NCBI GenBank assembly: GCA_963556695.1
Contig: CAUWAG010000007.1
Location: 2,604,001 to 2,668,000 of the forward strand
Source of the DNA: Anthostomella pinea
Taxonomy: Eukaryota; Ascomycota; Sordariomycetes; Xylariales; Xylariaceae
Length of the DNA: 64,000 bases
Direction: 5' to 3'
Below, piece after piece: positions 1-14,556 of the stretch (the stretch's first letter is position 1; each line of letters opens with the position of its first letter). Below the pieces are notes generated by a model. The model was not told the DNA's origin. It did not search any database and saw only the letters and a program-made list of their open reading frames with translations. The translations under genes were made by a program, and so were the position numbers.

Positions 1-3000
1 GGACCCCTAATACCAATGCTAACAGGCTGACATCACTTCCATAGGTAGTCAGTGCTGGCCCAGCACTGCTGGGACGATGTCTCGATGATGGCTTGCTGGA
101 GCCGTCCTTTGTGGCTCCAGAGCAGTGAGAGATAACCATGGGTACTTCCTAATCCTCACCAAGCTCGTCAAGTAAGAGCAGATACATCTAACGCTGGCAC
201 CGAATAACAAATAACACCCGCATTGGAACTGACGGGAACGAGTTTCAAGGCCGATGTATTTTGGCCCTTTGATAAGGGAAGGTACGATGGGATGATACAG
301 ATTGATCTGTGCTATCGCTGTTGTTGCGGTACGATGGCACTGGCATGGTCGTCACAAAACGACCTACACCGAGATGCAATGCCAGATACCCAGCCGTATT
401 TCAGCGTACGAGTTGGCGCTGGTGTTTTCAGGATCTTACTCGCACCAGCAAGCCGTGAGTGCAATGGTGGTAGACTTTCATTGCTCAGTCCTTCCGAGAT
501 GCGCGAAAGCATCCACTCGACAGTCTCTCGCCTGGACAAGGCTTTTAGGATCGCTTCTTCCTTCACTTGGAGTCACTAACTTTGCCACAAACAAGTCGTG
601 CTACGGACACGGCCGATCACCAGAGCTTCAGGTCGCCCTACACATGTTCTAGCCATACGCGATGGGTGCACCATTGACGATTTGAACGAGACCTCCGCCT
701 CCTCAAACAAGTACGGCAGAAGGTTGTCCTTGTTGCAAAGGAGGACATCGGCCGTATGCCATGCACAGTCATCGCCAGCAGTGAGAGCTTCCACCCGAAA
801 GACCAAGGTAGAGGTATACCCCATGGTGCACGGTGATGACCTACACTAGGCCAATAAGCAAGTGCATTATGGAAGCGAGACTGCTCATCGTGAGCTGTTG
901 CTGTGTCTGCTTCTAGAGTTGACCAGGACTGCAACACACGTCTATCGCCAAGCGCAGCGAGAATGGTCAGGCCCTCAAGACGGGCCTTCTAGACTTCTAG
1001 TAGAGACTGCAACGAAGCTATCGTGGTACCCTACTTGAGAATCGTCAGCCCATCAGCCATGCGGCACTGAAGGCGAGGTCGGGGCAATCCCGATGAATTC
1101 TCTTAGTGCCCGCGCCGACCGCGAAGCAGTTCGATATATTACGCGGCAAACCCGCAAGAGCCGTGGCCTGGCGGCAGCGATGATCGCCACGAACGGATCC
1201 CTCGGGGTGAACGGACTGACGGACTCTTTTGTGTGTAGATAGTGGCAGAGCCACCAAGCTATTCGTGCACTACTGTAGGTAGTAACGAGAAACGTCCGTG
1301 TGCGTGTGGGCTGAGCCGACAAGTGGGCACATGGACGGTCTCTCGTCGATCCGGGGTGCCGAGGATGCCATGATTTCGTGCCGCGTTCGAAAGGCACGAT
1401 GCGATTGCAACATTGGTGTGAGGTCTGCTGTAACAGACTCACCGAGCTGGGATACTCTCAGGATGTCTTTACCACACAATTGCAAGTCATCCATCGCGAG
1501 TTATAGTCGACGATAGAGGTTGGCATTGAAGGCTGGCAGCCGGGTGGAGCGCCGGCGATACATCTAGCAGTGGAGTCCTCTCCAGCCTCTGTGTTCGTTG
1601 AAAACAACCCCTCTGCCCCCACGCCTGGTGTTGAGCTTGGTGCTGTGAGTTTAGACGGGCAGCCCGGCAGCCCGGCAGCCATGCATTCTAGCCGGTCCGC
1701 TCAATGGCCGGTCATATCGATGAAGCTCAATACGGAACAGCTCGGAAGTTGCTGCAAGTCATTATGTGTCGGGACAGAAATACGAGGGGTTCTTTGCATC
1801 TATTGGGCAACCCGCCAGACCGTGTTCAATATCCTGCCCCAACAGTCCAGCAATAATAAGGCAGCTCGATATCAGGCCTAGGATGAGGGTTCACACCATC
1901 TTAAGCCAACGGCACCGAAAGGTCGATCGATAAGAAGCCGGTCCCGAATCTGCACGGGAAAGCGATAGGCGTCTGGGGAAGATCATCGAGTATGACCTGT
2001 GCTTGATTCATTGATGACGGGAGCAATGAGCAGTATGACAGCCATTTCCAGATTCCTACTGCATGCAAAGCGCGCAGCGATCCCGTTTGCAAGGTGACAA
2101 TTTGCGCGGCCGCCACGGGTTTTATCTGGGGTTTGTGGTCACACAAAGTGGGGGAAGCTCATCGCATTGCTCGCTTCTGGCAGAGAGCCTGACGAGAGAG
2201 CTGTGTGAGATAGACTCGCAGATTGATGCATCGGCGCGATAGGAAGTTGTGAGGCTGCTACGGCGGCTCATGGGCTTTATGTTGCTAGTGGCTCCCAACC
2301 ACGTAACCCTTGTGTCGTTTCATCGTCCTTTGCAAGACGATGAATCGATGAAGAGTAAAGGTCTCTTGCTCGAAAGACGACAAACAAGACATGTCACGAC
2401 TCACCTTGTACGGAGATGAGATGGGCATCTGAGGGGATTTATGAGGGTGATGGGCTTGGTGGGAGCAACATGAAGATCCGCTGGAGGTCAAGTGGCCGCC
2501 CTTCGTGTGACATGCTGCTGCTGCTGACTGCAGCCTGCATGTCGTGATGCACAGTACGAGGACTGACGAGGGTACTGACAGGAGCCTTGATCGCTTCTGC
2601 TTGCTTGCTTGCTCGGCTGGCTTCCTTATTAGAGGCGGTTGGACCCTGCTTGTTGATATCGCCGACCGCGACTCGTTTTAGATGTTAGATCTTACGCATT
2701 GGCCGACTGGGAATAGCACCGAGGCAATTCATTGGTCCCACGGGGCTATACTACATGCTATCGTGACCATGGGTCGGCGGCGGTCTTCCTGGCGTTGGCT
2801 CTTCTGCAACTTGGTTCAACGGGTGTGCTCTTGTCCATTTTGGGTGCGCTTATTGCGACCAGGAGGTACCTATTTGGTCAGATCGTGTCAATTGGATGGC
2901 CCCTGAGTAACGGGTAAAACCACAGATGACCGCATTCAATTGTCGGACGGCTGTTTGCAGTTCAAGACTGCCTAGCCACACTGTGAGTCAACATTGACAC

Positions 3001-4100
3001 GTTTTGTTTCGTCTAGTGTTGCTCATGACATCGAAATCCACATTACACAGCTGATGAGTTGTTGCGCAACATGGGACATTGACGATGAATGGAGCAAGAT
3101 GAAGGAGCACAAACAACGTTGCAAAGTTGGAACTCCTCCTGACTTGTACATACAGTAGCCTGGAGGCTGGCAGCTGTCGGACCCGGTCAGTGGCCAGAGC
3201 CGTTACAGACGAGCCCGGTGATTGGCAAGGAGACCCCAGAAGTGGCTTGAGGATGGTATCGTGAACCCCGCCATGCTGTAGATAGACAGATTGTGAGCCG
3301 GGTGAGCCTCCAGCGAGACGAGAGACGCGCGCAAAAAGCTGCACGAAGCAGGGGGAGCTTGGCTGGATTCTGGAACTCTCCGGACCTCCCCCCACAACCC
3401 ACTGATCATAAGGCGGGACGTGCTCTGCTCCAACTCACAACTGTCAACATGAGGATTCAGAATGCCGTGGCCGGAACACGCAGGCCAAGTGGCTAGTGGC
3501 AGTTGACACCAAGACACCTGACACACAGATAGACACCCAGACACGCCGAACGAGGCGGCTGGTCAGAGTGATTCATTGGGCCAAGTTCCAACTTCGGGCA
3601 CCTCCAACCACCTGCACCGGCTGACGGCTGTGCTACCTACCGGTACTGTACTGTAGTGGACAGTACCCCTCTTGGAGATGGAATCACCCCTGTCTCGCCG
3701 GCCCATGATACCTGCATGGGTGGGCTCGGCCGCGGCGTCGCTGATTCGCCCGCCGGCTGCAGCGTGCAGGTGGGACGGCCACGCCAACGTCGCTCTCCTC
3801 ACCGCCAGTTGCCCGTCTGGCCTCGCACAATCCGGTGCGTCCCCTTCACCTCTTCATCGCCGCCCCAAGGCTTTCCCAAGGGCCGCTCCCCCCCTCCGCG
3901 CCCTCGATCTCACTCGAAATCTCACCTCCTCCGCATTCTGACATCTCCTCCTCCCCCTTCCCACCCTCTGAAGCTGCCCGTCAGCGACCAGAGGCACGAC
4001 CACGAAAGAGCGGTGTCCGTCCTGCTCGTCAATAATACTAGCGGCGCTGTCGTCCACTCCTCACGTCGAACCTTCGTCCCTTTACCTGCTTCCTGACACA
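1..4100. other. Long intergenic region; no supported gene
   Basis: Only short, mutually overlapping open frames occur here (up to about 145 codons), with no recognisable family and no plausible splice linkage. The last 500 bases (about 3600-4100) become pyrimidine-rich, with many CTCC/CCTC runs, which suits the promoter and 5' leader of the regulator starting at 4101. A short GC palindrome lies at 59-73 and a threefold repeat of GGCAGCCC-type units at about 1658-1682; neither has an evident function. Confidence 0.6.
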
Positions 4101-6641
4101 ATGACCCTCGATTACAACGCCGCTGGGGGAGACGCGCTGCTGGACCTGACTTCGTTCGATCACCACCGGGACCATTATCCCTACACCACCGCTGCCCCGG
4201 GCACCAATCCCGTCTTATCGGCTGCTACTACAATGGCGCCCACTTGTCCGCCGCCAGGAGCCTGGTCGATGCCGATGGAGATGGCACACAACCGGAACTC
4301 GAGCAATGTGTCGTCCCCGGGCGAGTCCCAGCATTCGCAGTCGCACTCGCCCGCCCAACCGCATGCGAGTCCTCTGCAACACTCGCCCTATCAAACAACT
4401 GCTGTTTCCCAGGCCGGCCCTTCGCCCCCTCTTCTGACTGACTGGACCCTACTTCAACACCAGCAGCAACATCCTCCTGTGCAGGAACTCTCCCATTTCA
4501 ACGGCTTGATACCCTTCAACCCTTTCACCGCCGGTTTCCAGACCAACGCCATCGAGTATCTGCCAGCAACTACCCAGACCGCGCTCGAATCAGGAATTCC
4601 AATGGAACAGAGCTTCAACAGCGTCTCGCCTATCGAGGATGCTCGGACTATGCAGCAGCAGTGGGAGGGAATGGGAATGGGCATGGGAAATTGGCAAGAC
4701 TTCGGCACCTCGTTGCAGTACCCGGCCGACGGCCTTCCGCGGTTTGGAAGCCTGGGAAGTCAGTCTCCGACTGGAACTTTCCTAGAGGTACTGTCGCTGC
4801 CGGGATCGAGTGAGAATGGCTGGACCCAGGTCGAGATGTACCAGAACTACGAGACTTATCAGCACGCTCACCACCAGGCCCACGCTCACGCCCAGAATAC
4901 GACGGCAATATTCAACCCAAGCCAGACGTTACATCTGAGGACGAACTCGGATGCTTCGCATTCGGATGGCAGTGGCCAGCCTGTCGAGTTCAGCAGCAGC
5001 AGTTACGAAGATGTGTCGTTCAATTACTCACCGTTCTCACCAGAGTCTGATACGTACTCGGATCCCTCGAGTCACCGCAACTGTTTCCACGGCGAGAGCC
5101 ACCATTCTCACGAGAACATCAGCCCGGCTGCAGCCGTCGCCCCGATGCCGATCAAGACTTCGCCTATCGCTACCCGCCCCAGCCCTGCCAGCGGATCTGG
5201 AGTTGCCTCACCAACGCATACCACCGCTCGAAGGAACTCGGGTCCCAAGAAGAGCCCCATTGCCAAGTCGACCAAATCGGTCATCAGACGTACTTCCAAT
5301 GGAAAGAAGGAGGGGGCGGCTGAGAAGAAGGTCGGACGCAGAAAGGGTCCTCTTCGCCCCGAGCAGCGGAAGCAGGCCAGCGAGATTAGAAAACTCCGTG
5401 CCTGTCTTCGATGCAAGTTTCTCAAGAAGACTTGCGACAAGGGCGAGCCATGTGCTGGTTGCCAGCCATCACATGCTCGACTTTGGCAGGTCCCTTGCAC
5501 GCGCATTGATATCAAGGACATCGGCTATTTCATGAAGGATTGGAAGGCCGACTACGAGCGACACCTTGGTCGCGGTGTCTCTGTCTACAACGTCAAGGGC
5601 TTCGCACCGAAGGAAAACTTGATGTGGATCACGCATGGCTATGGTTTCTGCCTGCCCGTCATGGTTCGCGAGGTGTTCGTTGCAGACGACAGCTGTTTCC
5701 AAGTCGACTGGGTCGAGTCGTACCAGGTTGACCAAGAGCCAATCGAGTTCGAACTCAAGACTGAGAAGCTCGACGTCGGAGAAGGAGGCATCAACATGGA
5801 AGCCCTGGCCGAGTACCTGGACAAGCACATCGAGAGCGGCTTCGAAAACTTCATTGATGATCACTTCGAGGGAACGCCTTTCATCACCGAGATCCTCAAG
5901 ACTGCCTACCGGTTCTACACCAAGGAGAAACTGCCCGTCATCCGCAAGGCACTCAAGCTTGTCTTGGCCTACAACCTCACAATGCACATCACCCTAGTTG
6001 AGCAACAAGGATCCGAGCAAACTCTGGATGGCCAGATCGATGATGAGGACTCCAAGTACTTCGGGAAGTACGTCGCTCCTGTCATGATCAACTTCCAGAT
6101 CAAGTGTGCGATGGCGGACATGTGGCGTGAGCTGCAGAAGGACATTCTTGAGGAGCTCTCGTCGCTGTACTCTAGTGTATACAGCGGTGACCGCCTCAAG
6201 AACTGGCCCACGATCTTCATGTTGGCTTCCATTCTATTGGCCGTCTGGGAGGAGATGCAGTTTGATTGCCACTACCGGGTACCCGACCCCGTCGCTGTCA
6301 ACCACTTTTGCAATGAAATGGAATCCACCCCGGTTGGAGTGATTACTGGTCTCTTCCATGCCATCTCCCAAAAGCTTCCCTCCTTGATAGACTGGGATAG
6401 CCAGCGACATGGTCACCTACTGAACAACAATGTTGCTGTTTGCGAAGCCATGACGGAAGTACGACAGCATGTCTTGAAGCATGGTAAGAGAAGACCCTGC
6501 ATCTCGAACACGGCTCCGCTTGCTGACTTGTGCCCAGAATCCTACCTCCGTACAAGACATACTGCGAAGTTTGACAGATATGATTTCGATTCCTTATCGA
6601 ATAAGTTTCTGTCAAAGTTGGTCATCAAGGCCAACAGCTGA
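4101..6641 (+). CDS. Zn2Cys6-type fungal transcription regulator
   Basis: Probable nuclear DNA-binding regulator of about 828 residues. Residues 1-400 are low-complexity, rich in Ser, Gln, His and Pro, as in activation regions. A basic stretch precedes a cysteine cluster at about residues 435-466, beginning CLRCKFLKKTCDKGEPCAGC, with spacing C-x2-C-x6-C-x5-C-x2-C-x11-C. The last spacing is longer than the usual six to nine. The C-terminal half is a folded, mostly helical region that I cannot assign to a named subfamily. The frame is open throughout, but 6484-6537 is a typical 54-nt intron (GTAAGA donor, GCTGAC branch, CCCAG acceptor) divisible by three. With it removed the join reads KHESYLRTRH; if retained, 18 residues are added. 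The start has context ACAATGACC after a CT-rich leader. Target genes are unknown. Confidence 0.88.
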   Translation: MTLDYNAAGGDALLDLTSFDHHRDHYPYTTAAPGTNPVLSAATTMAPTCPPPGAWSMPMEMAHNRNSSNVSSPGESQHSQSHSPAQPHASPLQHSPYQTTAVSQAGPSPPLLTDWTLLQHQQQHPPVQELSHFNGLIPFNPFTAGFQTNAIEYLPATTQTALESGIPMEQSFNSVSPIEDARTMQQQWEGMGMGMGNWQDFGTSLQYPADGLPRFGSLGSQSPTGTFLEVLSLPGSSENGWTQVEMYQNYETYQHAHHQAHAHAQNTTAIFNPSQTLHLRTNSDASHSDGSGQPVEFSSSSYEDVSFNYSPFSPESDTYSDPSSHRNCFHGESHHSHENISPAAAVAPMPIKTSPIATRPSPASGSGVASPTHTTARRNSGPKKSPIAKSTKSVIRRTSNGKKEGAAEKKVGRRKGPLRPEQRKQASEIRKLRACLRCKFLKKTCDKGEPCAGCQPSHARLWQVPCTRIDIKDIGYFMKDWKADYERHLGRGVSVYNVKGFAPKENLMWITHGYGFCLPVMVREVFVADDSCFQVDWVESYQVDQEPIEFELKTEKLDVGEGGINMEALAEYLDKHIESGFENFIDDHFEGTPFITEILKTAYRFYTKEKLPVIRKALKLVLAYNLTMHITLVEQQGSEQTLDGQIDDEDSKYFGKYVAPVMINFQIKCAMADMWRELQKDILEELSSLYSSVYSGDRLKNWPTIFMLASILLAVWEEMQFDCHYRVPDPVAVNHFCNEMESTPVGVITGLFHAISQKLPSLIDWDSQRHGHLLNNNVAVCEAMTEVRQHVLKHGKRRPCISNTAPLADLCPESYLRTRHTAKFDRYDFDSLSNKFLSKLVIKANS

Positions 6642-10785
<4,144 letters not shown>

Positions 10786-11364
10786 GTGCACGGAACTGGA
10801 GATGACGATACCTTCACGATCTGGCGTTATGGTTGGGACTGGGATATGGCCATTTGAGTAATGACATTCATAGCGCCAATACTTGCCGCTAGGGCTGCTG
10901 ATGCATCATGCCAAATGATGCTCCGATGAATACTATCAGTTTCATTGACAGCTACTTCAACCAACGTCTTGCTTGCTTTGTAAATTGTGTTATGCCGTAT
11001 TGTGAGGCAATCGTTCCAACATGGCTACGTAATCAGCGGAGCCCACTGAATGTGGCACCTGCGGGCACTGTACCCACCCCCATCACAAGCTGCCAGGTCA
11101 ACCCTGCGGGCACAGTAGTGCGACACGTCCTGTCGGCTTATCATCCACCGGAATGAATCTTTTTTCCTCTCAGCTCTACTGTCACAGCAACATCCCATGA
11201 AACTGAAGATGATGCCAGATGCTGCTTCTCGAGAGCCAGGCGACGTCGAAGTTTATCTCCCGCCTTAGAAGCTAGGTCCGGTGCCTTGCCACGTACAAAT
11301 CTTTCCTCATATTTCTTTGATGTAATGCAGTCTGCCGAACTGCATGCGAAGAACACAGTAGGCG
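10786..11364. other. Intergenic region
   Basis: This stretch between the polyubiquitin stop and the BRAP2-like start holds no open frame with coding character. A loose direct repeat is visible: CTGCGGGCAC/CCTGCGGGCACAGT-type wording occurs at about 11060-11070 and 11102-11113. It presumably contains the ubiquitin 3' end and the next promoter. Confidence 0.5.
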
Positions 11365-13600
11365 ATGCCTTCGTACTTCTACCATCTCAAGTTCGAGCTC
11401 TACCCAAAGTCTCCCTCTGTCTCTGAACAGGCAGTGAAGACCTCCATTGTTCCGGAAACTCAGATCTGGCTTCCAGAGAAACAGTCGAGCATATTCGACA
11501 ACCTCCCGTCGCACCCTCGGACACAGTCGACGATCCCGATCCACAGCCTGCCGAAACGCCGGAACCATTCCCAAGAGACGGAGCCGAACACGCAGTCCAA
11601 GGTCGACAATAGTGTAATCGACTGCGGTGCCCCGCGACCACCCGAAGCGCGAGACGAACGGAATATTGTCATCCTAAGCGAGAGACAGCAGCGGCAGCGG
11701 ACGTTCAGCTTCCCGCCTCCACAGTCCTCCGCCGCCATCAACCCGCAGACCGCACTGAGAGATTGGAGGTTCGGGCCGCTCAACGTGGAGAGCATCGACG
11801 TGGACAATTACCAAGATCGGGATAAGATGCAGGGTGCAACGAGTTCTGCGGCTGCGGCAGCCGTGGGCCCATCTATGGGCAGCGCCGGCAAAGCCACGAA
11901 AGCGAAATACGTCCCACTCGCGACGGCAAAGAACACGAACCTGGGCTGGGGTATCGTGCACTTATACCGGGAAGGCGACCAGACCTCAGAGCTCGCTGTT
12001 CCGCGGGATGGCGAACCCGAGGACGAGCAAGATGACGAGCAGGTTGACTGTACCACCGTATGCATACCGGCCGTGCCGAGCTATCTTTCCCCGAGCGACT
12101 TTCTGGGCTTCGTGGGTGAGAAGTGGAGGGACGAGGTCAGCCACTATCGAATGGTTATGACGGGTCGCATGAACAGATATCTTGTGCTCATGAAGTTTCG
12201 TGACAGCAAACGGGCGCACATATTCCGACGGCACTTTGATGGCAAAGTCTTCAACGACATTGAGGTACGTACTCCCTGTGTTTATGGCGTAACATGTACA
12301 TTAACGGTCTCTAATTCTCGTGCAGCCAGAGACTTGTATTGTCGCATTCATCAGATCTATTACCTTCGAGACGCCTAGTATTTCGAACGGTAGCTTTCCA
12401 GACCTCAGCCATGACCCCTTCACGCCGACGTCCTCCTCGTCCACCTCTAAGTCGCTGAAGCCGTTCCCGCCGCCGACACCGAACCTGATTGAGCTGCCAA
12501 CCTGTCCCGTCTGTCTAGAGCGCATGGATGACACTACTGGCTTGTTGACGATTCCCTGCCAGCACGTGTTCCATTGCTCGTGCCTACAGAAGTGGAAAGG
12601 ATCTGGCTGTCCAGTCTGTCGACACACGAATCCGTCGATCAGCGCGAATAGCCAATATGTCCCTTCCACCTCTGTTCCTACGGCACCGTACGATTCCGGC
12701 AATCCCTTCACCCAACCCTTCGGCTCCCACGTATCCAACCTATGCTCCGTGTGTGACTCCCCTGACGATCTTTGGATATGCCTAGTCTGCGGCAACGTGG
12801 GCTGTGGAAGATACAAAGGAGGTCACGCAAAGGAGCATTGGAAGGACACGGCACATACGTTCTCGTTGGAGCTGGATACCCAGCACGTTTGGGACTACGC
12901 TGGCGACATGTGGGTTCATCGTTTGATTAGGGATAAGGGCGATGGCAAAGTGGTCGAATTGCCTGGACATCAGGGAGGACCCAACGGGCATGGGGGGCAT
13001 GAAAATGCAGATGTCGTGCCAAGAGCGAAGCTTGAAAACATCGGCATGGAGTACACACACCTCCTTACCAGTCAGCTGGAGAGCCAGCGCGTCTACTTCG
13101 AGGAGATGCTTTCGAAAGCAGCTGACAAGGCTACGAAGGCGTCGGCTGCTGCAGAGATGGCGGCAGCGCAGGCATCAGAGGCATTGAAGGAACTACGGGC
13201 GCTCAAGGACGATAAACATCACCTGCGCACAACTACCATCCCCTCGCTGGAGAAGGATCTGCAGCGCGAACGCATGCGCGCAAGCAAGTCGACAGACCTA
13301 GCAAGGAGCCTTGGCAAGAGTTTTCAGGAAGAGAAGAAGGTGTCGGAAGGTCTGATGAAGCGGATCGAGCACGTCAACAAGGAGATGGAGAGCCTCAGTG
13401 AACAGGTCAACGAAATGAAGCTGGAAAACGCGGACCTAAAGGATCAGAACCACGACCTGACCATGTTCATCTCGGGCCAGGAGAAGCTCAAGGAGCTCGA
13501 GGCTGAGGGGAAGGTGGAGGAAGGCGAGATCCAGGAGGGCAGTGTGGCTCTACCGGAGGAGAAGAAACGCCGAAAGGGCAAGGGGAAGGCCAAGGCGTAG
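11365..13600 (+). CDS. etp1: BRAP2/Etp1-type RING and UBP zinc-finger ubiquitin ligase
   Basis: Predicted cytoplasmic E3 ubiquitin ligase of the BRCA1-associated protein 2 family (yeast Etp1), 724 residues in two exons. Exon 1 (11365-12264) carries a variable N-terminus, then the BRAP2 RRM-like domain ending at the splice. The intron 12265-12325 (61 nt, GTACGT to TGCAG) joins FNDIE to PETCIVAFI, a conserved BRAP2 sequence. Exon 2 has a RING finger from about residue 360 (CPVCLERMDD, then PCQHVFHCSCL and CPVCRH). A UBP-type zinc finger follows from about residue 440 (CSVCDSPDD, GNVGCGRYKGGHAKEHW). A long coiled coil spans roughly 535-695, and the tail is basic (KKRRKGKGKAKA). Family members bind ubiquitin and attach it to substrates; Etp1 is tied to ethanol response in yeast. 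The order RRM-like, RING, ZnF-UBP, coiled coil is diagnostic. Confidence 0.95.
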
Positions 13601-14556
13601 ACTATAATGTCCGCCCTAGCATGGGCCACGGCTCAACACATGCATATGAGGTGTGCCTTACGCAGCACTACAGCGAGAAAGTAAGGTATCCTCGGACGTG
13701 CGCCAGAAGACCGGGAAAGCCAAGGCGATGCACATGCGATGTCCTGCTGCCGGGGTCGCTGGCCCTTATTCACCGGTCCGACTAGACATGAGCATTCATC
13801 TGTCATGTTGGCTCATACGTGTGTACTACGTAGCTCTTGACAATGAGAACGACTTCTAAACCAAGTAATTGAGTATTAAAGCCTCAAACCTGTGATTCGT
13901 ACGGAACACGCCCCGTAGCTTGATTGCTGCAGACGTGGAAATCAATGGCGAGCCCCAACGAAAGAAGCAGACGATACCTTAATATCTCTTGTGGACTCAA
14001 AAAGGGACATACGTATACGGTTTCTTCAGCCCTGCTGGACATTTCACGACAAGACTTGGTGACACTTGAAAGCCAGACAGCAGCGTTGTGCCCCTCATCT
14101 AGATAGATAGGCGCCTTATCCAGGAGGTATTAAAGTCAAAGGGCGGGACTTGTTAGCGTTTACAGGGATTATTTTCTCTTATTTCTGTCCTGCCCACGCC
14201 GCCTGCGCCTATGTAGCCAGGCTTCCAGGCTCCTTCGCCCATGCGACCAACCCATTTCTCCGAAACCTGACGCTCGCGATCCTGTTCTAGAAAAGTTGCC
14301 TCCTTCAGCTGCCCCAGCTACTTACTCGCTCGTTGTCTCATATACTTGTGAGACCTCGCCAGCTCAACGACAGAAACGCTTTTCAGGCGTGACGCATTCT
14401 TCCACAGCGACCCCGCAGTGACCAGTCGGCATCGATGCGAACAACATTCCACAGCCAATCCTAGTCGATGGGATACCTCTCAATCGCGAGACATTGTCCT
14501 CCGTCCGAGTCCCTCTATCAACATATCTAAGGAACCTCGACGGCAGGGCCTAGGCC
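13601..14556. other. Intergenic region and acyltransferase leader
   Basis: No supported gene. The second half (about 14220-14556) is pyrimidine-rich and leads without a splice signal of note into the acyltransferase ATG. A C-rich segment with CCTTCGCCC and CCCCAGC wording suits a fungal core promoter. Confidence 0.5.

Noticed and set aside
1053..1442. 129-codon minus-strand frame
   Set aside because: No family resemblance, Arg/Ser/His-rich, overlapping frames of similar size on both strands.
3656..4096. 146-codon frame just before the regulator
   Set aside because: Begins with GTG, not ATG, is Pro/Ser/Arg-rich from a C/T-rich leader, and stops just before the real start.
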